Assembly: GCA_902554035.1 (NCBI GenBank)
Contig: CACDMX010000008.1
Span: 1 to 38,276, forward strand
DNA length: 38,276 nucleotides
From: an uncultured Pelagibacteraceae bacterium
GTDB taxonomy: Bacteria; Pseudomonadota; Alphaproteobacteria; Pelagibacterales; Pelagibacteraceae
Direction: 5' to 3'
Below, one piece after another: positions 35,404-38,276 of this stretch. Both the position numbers and the translations under genes were made by a program. Within the stretch, counting starts at the first letter, position 1; each line of letters starts with the position of its first letter. Below the pieces are notes generated by a model. The model saw only the letters and a program-made list of their open reading frames with translations, was not told the origin of the DNA and searched no databases.

Positions 35404-36672
35404 TTAAGCTGGTTTATTCATAGAGTTAAAAAACTCTGCATTATTTTTAGTATTTTTTAATTTTGAATTAATAAATTCTATAGCGTCCATTGTGCCCATT
35501 GGAGCTATAATTCTTCTTAATACATTCATTTTTTGCAAATCGTTTTTGTCAAAAAGCAATTCTTCTCTTCTTGTGCCTGATTTTGTTATATCTATTGCTG
35601 GAAATATTCTCTTTTCTGAAATTTTTCTATCTAAAATAGTTTCGCTATTTCCTGTGCCTTTAAATTCCTCAAAAATAACTTCATCCATTCTGCTCCCTGT
35701 ATCTATTAAAGCGGTCGAGATTATTGTTAATGAACCTCCTTCTTCAATATTTCTTGCTGCACCAAAAAATCTTTTTGGTCTTTGTAGCGCGTTAGCATCT
35801 ACACCGCCAGTTAAAACTTTGCCAGAACTTGGAATAACTGCATTATAAGCTCTTCCTAGCCTTGTGATTGAATCTAGGAGAATTACAACATCTTTTTTAT
35901 GCTCGGTTAATCTTTTCGCTTTTTCAATCACCATTTCGGCAACTGCAACATGTCTCTGTGCTGGTTCATCAAATGTTGAACTTATTACTTCTCCTTTTAC
36001 AGTTCTTTGCATATCTGTTACTTCTTCTGGTCTTTCATCAATAAGCAAAACCATTAAATAGCATTCCGGGTAATTAGCAGCTATAGAATTAGCTATACTT
36101 TGTAAAATCATAGTTTTACCAGCTTTAGGAGGAGATATAATTAACGATCTTTGTCCTTTGCCTATTGGACTGACCAAATCTATTAGTCTCGGAGTTAAAT
36201 CTGGTTTTTTTTCAGTTTTATTGCTTTCAACCTCCATTACCAATTGCTTGTTTGGATAAAGCGGAGTTAAGTTGTCAAATGCAATTTTATGTCTAGATTT
36301 TTCAGGGTCTTCAAAATTAATCTTGCTGACCTGTAGTAATGCGAAATAACGTTCTCCATCTTTTGGCGCTCTAACTGGTCCTTCAACTGTATCACCAGTT
36401 CTTAGACCAAACTTTCTAATTTGACTTGGACTTACATAAATATCATCTGCTCCAGGTAAATAGTTTGATTCCATTGCTCTAAGAAATCCGAACCCATCTT
36501 GGAGCAATTGTAGAACGCCTCCTCCAGTGATTTCTTCTTTTTCTGCAAGTTTTTTTAAAATTGCAAAAACTATTTCCTGTTTTCTCAAAGTGCTTGCATT
36601 CTCTATGCCAAGCTCCTCTGCTTGGTTTATCAGATGCTCAGACGATTTTGTTTTAAGTTCTTGTATGTTCAT
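35404..36672 (-). CDS. rho: Transcription termination factor Rho
   Basis: The hexameric RNA helicase that ends transcription at Rho-dependent sites. The 422 residues comprise the Rho N-terminal helical region ([15 protein letters not shown]), the RNA-binding cold-shock domain ([21 protein letters not shown], residues 62-82; core GFGFLRA), and the RecA-like ATPase with Walker A SPPKAGKT near 187, [13 protein letters not shown] near 213-225, the Q/R loops and [13 protein letters not shown] near 270. It is full length. With so few intrinsic terminators visible in this window, Rho probably does much of the termination work in this genome (inference). Confidence 0.98.
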   Translation of the reverse strand: MNIQELKTKSSEHLINQAEELGIENASTLRKQEIVFAILKKLAEKEEITGGGVLQLLQDGFGFLRAMESNYLPGADDIYVSPSQIRKFGLRTGDTVEGPVRAPKDGERYFALLQVSKINFEDPEKSRHKIAFDNLTPLYPNKQLVMEVESNKTEKKPDLTPRLIDLVSPIGKGQRSLIISPPKAGKTMILQSIANSIAANYPECYLMVLLIDERPEEVTDMQRTVKGEVISSTFDEPAQRHVAVAEMVIEKAKRLTEHKKDVVILLDSITRLGRAYNAVIPSSGKVLTGGVDANALQRPKRFFGAARNIEEGGSLTIISTALIDTGSRMDEVIFEEFKGTGNSETILDRKISEKRIFPAIDITKSGTRREELLFDKNDLQKMNVLRRIIAPMGTMDAIEFINSKLKNTKNNAEFFNSMNKPA

Positions 36673-36738
36673 GATTGGGAGTTAAATTATGATTAGTAAG
36701 ATATTTTTAATATATATACTCTTTAAAAAATTTCAATA

Positions 36739-37173
36739 CTAGATTGGCTTAAAAACCACAATAAAAACTATTAAAACTAGTAAAATAGTGGGTACTTCAT
36801 TAAAAATTCTATAAAATCTTGAGGAGTAAGTGTTTAGATCTAAACTAAACTTTTTAAGACAAACACCTAAGAAAAAATGATAAACGGTTAAAACGATAAC
36901 CAAAAATAGCTTAATTTGAAGCCATTTATTGGCCATTTGATCAAATCCAATACTGCCAATTAGTAATAACCCAAATATCCAAGAAAGTATCATCGCCGGC
37001 ATCATTATAAAATTATATAATTTTCTCTCCATCACCTTAAAAGTCTCACATGTTCCTAGGCTATTCTTATTTTCTACATGATAAACGAAAATTCTTGGTA
37101 AATACAAAAGTCCAGCCATCCAAGAAATTACAGCTATTAGATGCAATGCTTTAAGAGTTAAATAAATATTCAT
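36739..37173 (-). CDS. hemJ: Protoporphyrinogen oxidase HemJ
   Basis: HemJ is the membrane-bound oxidase that converts protoporphyrinogen IX to protoporphyrin IX in many bacteria lacking HemG/HemY. The 144-residue protein has four hydrophobic segments, the conserved LKALHLIAVISWMAGLLYLPR (His11 and the SWMAG segment) at the N-terminus and NKWLQIKLFLV with the conserved Lys near 87. Size and motifs match HemJ (formerly UPF0093). Context is strong: it starts one base after hemH, and hemE is just upstream, so three late heme-synthesis steps are in one operon leading into rho. Confidence 0.92.
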   Translation of the reverse strand: MNIYLTLKALHLIAVISWMAGLLYLPRIFVYHVENKNSLGTCETFKVMERKLYNFIMMPAMILSWIFGLLLIGSIGFDQMANKWLQIKLFLVIVLTVYHFFLGVCLKKFSLDLNTYSSRFYRIFNEVPTILLVLIVFIVVFKPI

Positions 37174-37174
37174 T

Positions 37175-38170
37175 CTATAGAATAAAATTACTAATGAGTT
37201 TTTTTATTAAATTTATGTGATCGTCATTATCATTTAGACAGGGAATAACATCGAAATTTTTTCCGCCAGATTTCATAAAACTTTCCTTTCCCTGTATTGC
37301 AATTTCTTCCAATGTCTCAACACAATCTGAGGAAAATCCTGGACAAATAACTAAAATGTTTTTTTTGCCCTCTCTTGGTAAATTTTCTAAAGTTTTATCA
37401 GTATAAGGCTGTAACCACTCCTGTGGCCCAAAACGAGATTGGAACGTCGTTTTGATAGGAATTTCTTTATATTTTTCTGACATCAGTCTTGAAGTTTTTT
37501 GACAATAACAATGATAAGGATCACCTTTTTCAAAATATTTTTTAGGTATTCCATGGTAAGAAGCTATTATTAAATCTGGTTTCCAATTTAATTCTGAAAT
37601 TTTCTTATTAATGCTGTTTACTAATGCATCTATGTATAAGGGTTCAGATTCATAATGAGGTACAATTTGTAAGCTAGGCTGCCATCTCATTTTAAGCAAA
37701 GTCCTATATACTTCATCACAAACAGTTGCTGTGGTTGGTGCAGCGTATTGAGGATATAGTGGTAACACTATTATATTTTCACATCCTTTTTTGTGAAGAT
37801 TTGTCATTATGCTTTTTATACTTGGGTTGCCATATCTCATTGCATAATCGACAATTATTTTGTTTTTATCTAATTTTTCTCCTAACTTTTTTGTTTGCAT
37901 CAAAGTATAATATCTTAATGGAGACATATTTTCCTTTTGCATCCAAATTTCTTTATAGGCTTTTGCAGTTTTTGATGGTCTAAAAGTCAAAATAAAAAGA
38001 TTTAAAATTATTTGCCAAACAAAAGGGTTTACTTCAATAACTCTTCTATCAGAAAGAAATTCTTTTAAATATTTTCTTATATCCCACCAGGTAGTAGAGT
38101 CTGGTGTACCAAGGTTTACTAAGAGGACTCCTGTTTTTCCGTGCTGTATTTTTGGATGGTCTTCGTTCAT
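37175..38170 (-). CDS. hemH: Ferrochelatase
   Basis: Inserts Fe2+ into protoporphyrin IX, the last heme step. The 331-residue protein starts [23 protein letters not shown], where [12 protein letters not shown] is the family N-terminal motif. The ferrochelatase signature is [21 protein letters not shown] near 203-223 (catalytic His in SYHGIP), [16 protein letters not shown] is near 239-254, and the catalytic Glu is in CVETLEEI near 283-290. CxYC-type cysteines are present, but no C-terminal iron-sulfur motif like that of mammalian enzymes. Its ATG overlaps the hemE TGA. Product of HemJ (next gene) is its substrate. Confidence 0.97.
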   Translation of the reverse strand: MNEDHPKIQHGKTGVLLVNLGTPDSTTWWDIRKYLKEFLSDRRVIEVNPFVWQIILNLFILTFRPSKTAKAYKEIWMQKENMSPLRYYTLMQTKKLGEKLDKNKIIVDYAMRYGNPSIKSIMTNLHKKGCENIIVLPLYPQYAAPTTATVCDEVYRTLLKMRWQPSLQIVPHYESEPLYIDALVNSINKKISELNWKPDLIIASYHGIPKKYFEKGDPYHCYCQKTSRLMSEKYKEIPIKTTFQSRFGPQEWLQPYTDKTLENLPREGKKNILVICPGFSSDCVETLEEIAIQGKESFMKSGGKNFDVIPCLNDNDDHINLIKKLISNFIL

Positions 38171-38276
38171 TTAAAATCTTTAACTAAATTAACTAAGTAT
38201 TTGACTTTTTCTGGATCTGTTTCAGGAAGAATTCCGTGTCCTAAATTAAATATATATGGGTGATCTTTAAAAATCT
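38167..38276 (-). CDS. hemE: Uroporphyrinogen decarboxylase, C-terminal fragment
   Basis: The last 36 codons of a gene entering from the right edge. The visible peptide contains [22 protein letters not shown], of which [16 protein letters not shown] is the conserved C-terminal motif of HemE. HemE decarboxylates uroporphyrinogen III to coproporphyrinogen III. The TGA at 38169-38167 overlaps the hemH ATG, so the two are coupled. In several Alphaproteobacteria hemE borders the chromosomal origin. Confidence 0.9.
   Translation of the reverse strand, partial: IFKDHPYIFNLGHGILPETDPEKVKYLVNLVKDFK

Overview
The window is a gene-dense, very AT-rich stretch of bacterial chromosome that looks like SAR11 (Candidatus Pelagibacter, Alphaproteobacteria). 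The reasons are the strong A/T bias, intergenic gaps of mostly 0 to 60 bases, many ATGA and TAATG start/stop overlaps, an abundant-type SAR11 outer-membrane porin, and alphaproteobacterial gene orders: hemE-hemH-hemJ-rho-mnmE-mnmG-rsmG-parA-parB; DUF3576-leuS-lptE-holA; grpE-dnaK-dnaJ-dapB. I see no insertion sequence, prophage, CRISPR array, tRNA or rRNA. The content is essentially all core genome, and no gene-free stretch exceeds about 140 bases.

Layout from left to right. (1) Bases 1-3751, minus strand: an operon-like run tsaB, fur, miaB, phoH, ybeY, lnt (lnt cut by the window edge), covering tRNA modification, metal regulation, RNA maturation and lipoprotein acylation. (2) 3699-8989: a plus-strand periplasmic polysaccharide deacetylase converges on the minus-strand run murJ, trpS, nfuA and a Bax-type glucosaminidase. 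(3) 9040-14539: malic enzyme fused to a phosphotransacetylase domain, then a conserved envelope cluster dolP/rsmI with a divergent LpoA-like periplasmic protein, then rdgB. (4) 14576-21509, plus strand: grpE, dnaK (with a likely heat-shock promoter), dnaJ, a 56-residue two-helix membrane protein, dapB, nth, a PfkB sugar/adenosine kinase and a 2OG-Fe(II) oxygenase-like protein. (5) 21513-25140: small, often head-to-head genes: a 35-residue ArfA-like ribosome-rescue factor, a winged-helix regulator with a degenerate receiver, an L,D-transpeptidase, YggS, a TenI/ThiE-like protein and the porin. (6) 25141-29778, plus strand: DUF3576 lipoprotein, leuS, lptE, holA. (7) 29768-38276, minus strand: the origin-proximal cluster hemE (partial), hemH, hemJ, rho, mnmE, mnmG, rsmG, parA, parB, with a near-perfect parS site inside rsmG.

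No wholly new multi-gene system is evident. The most interesting local signals are: a strong hairpin terminator buried in the last codons of the TenI-like gene, placed so that plus-strand transcripts ending there would lack a stop codon; a naturally minimal ArfA-like protein about 2.3 kb away, coupled to a regulator; a Leu replacing the last Arg of the ParB GERRxR motif; a parS site carried by the rsmG coding sequence; and non-canonical cysteine spacing in the endonuclease III iron-sulfur loop.
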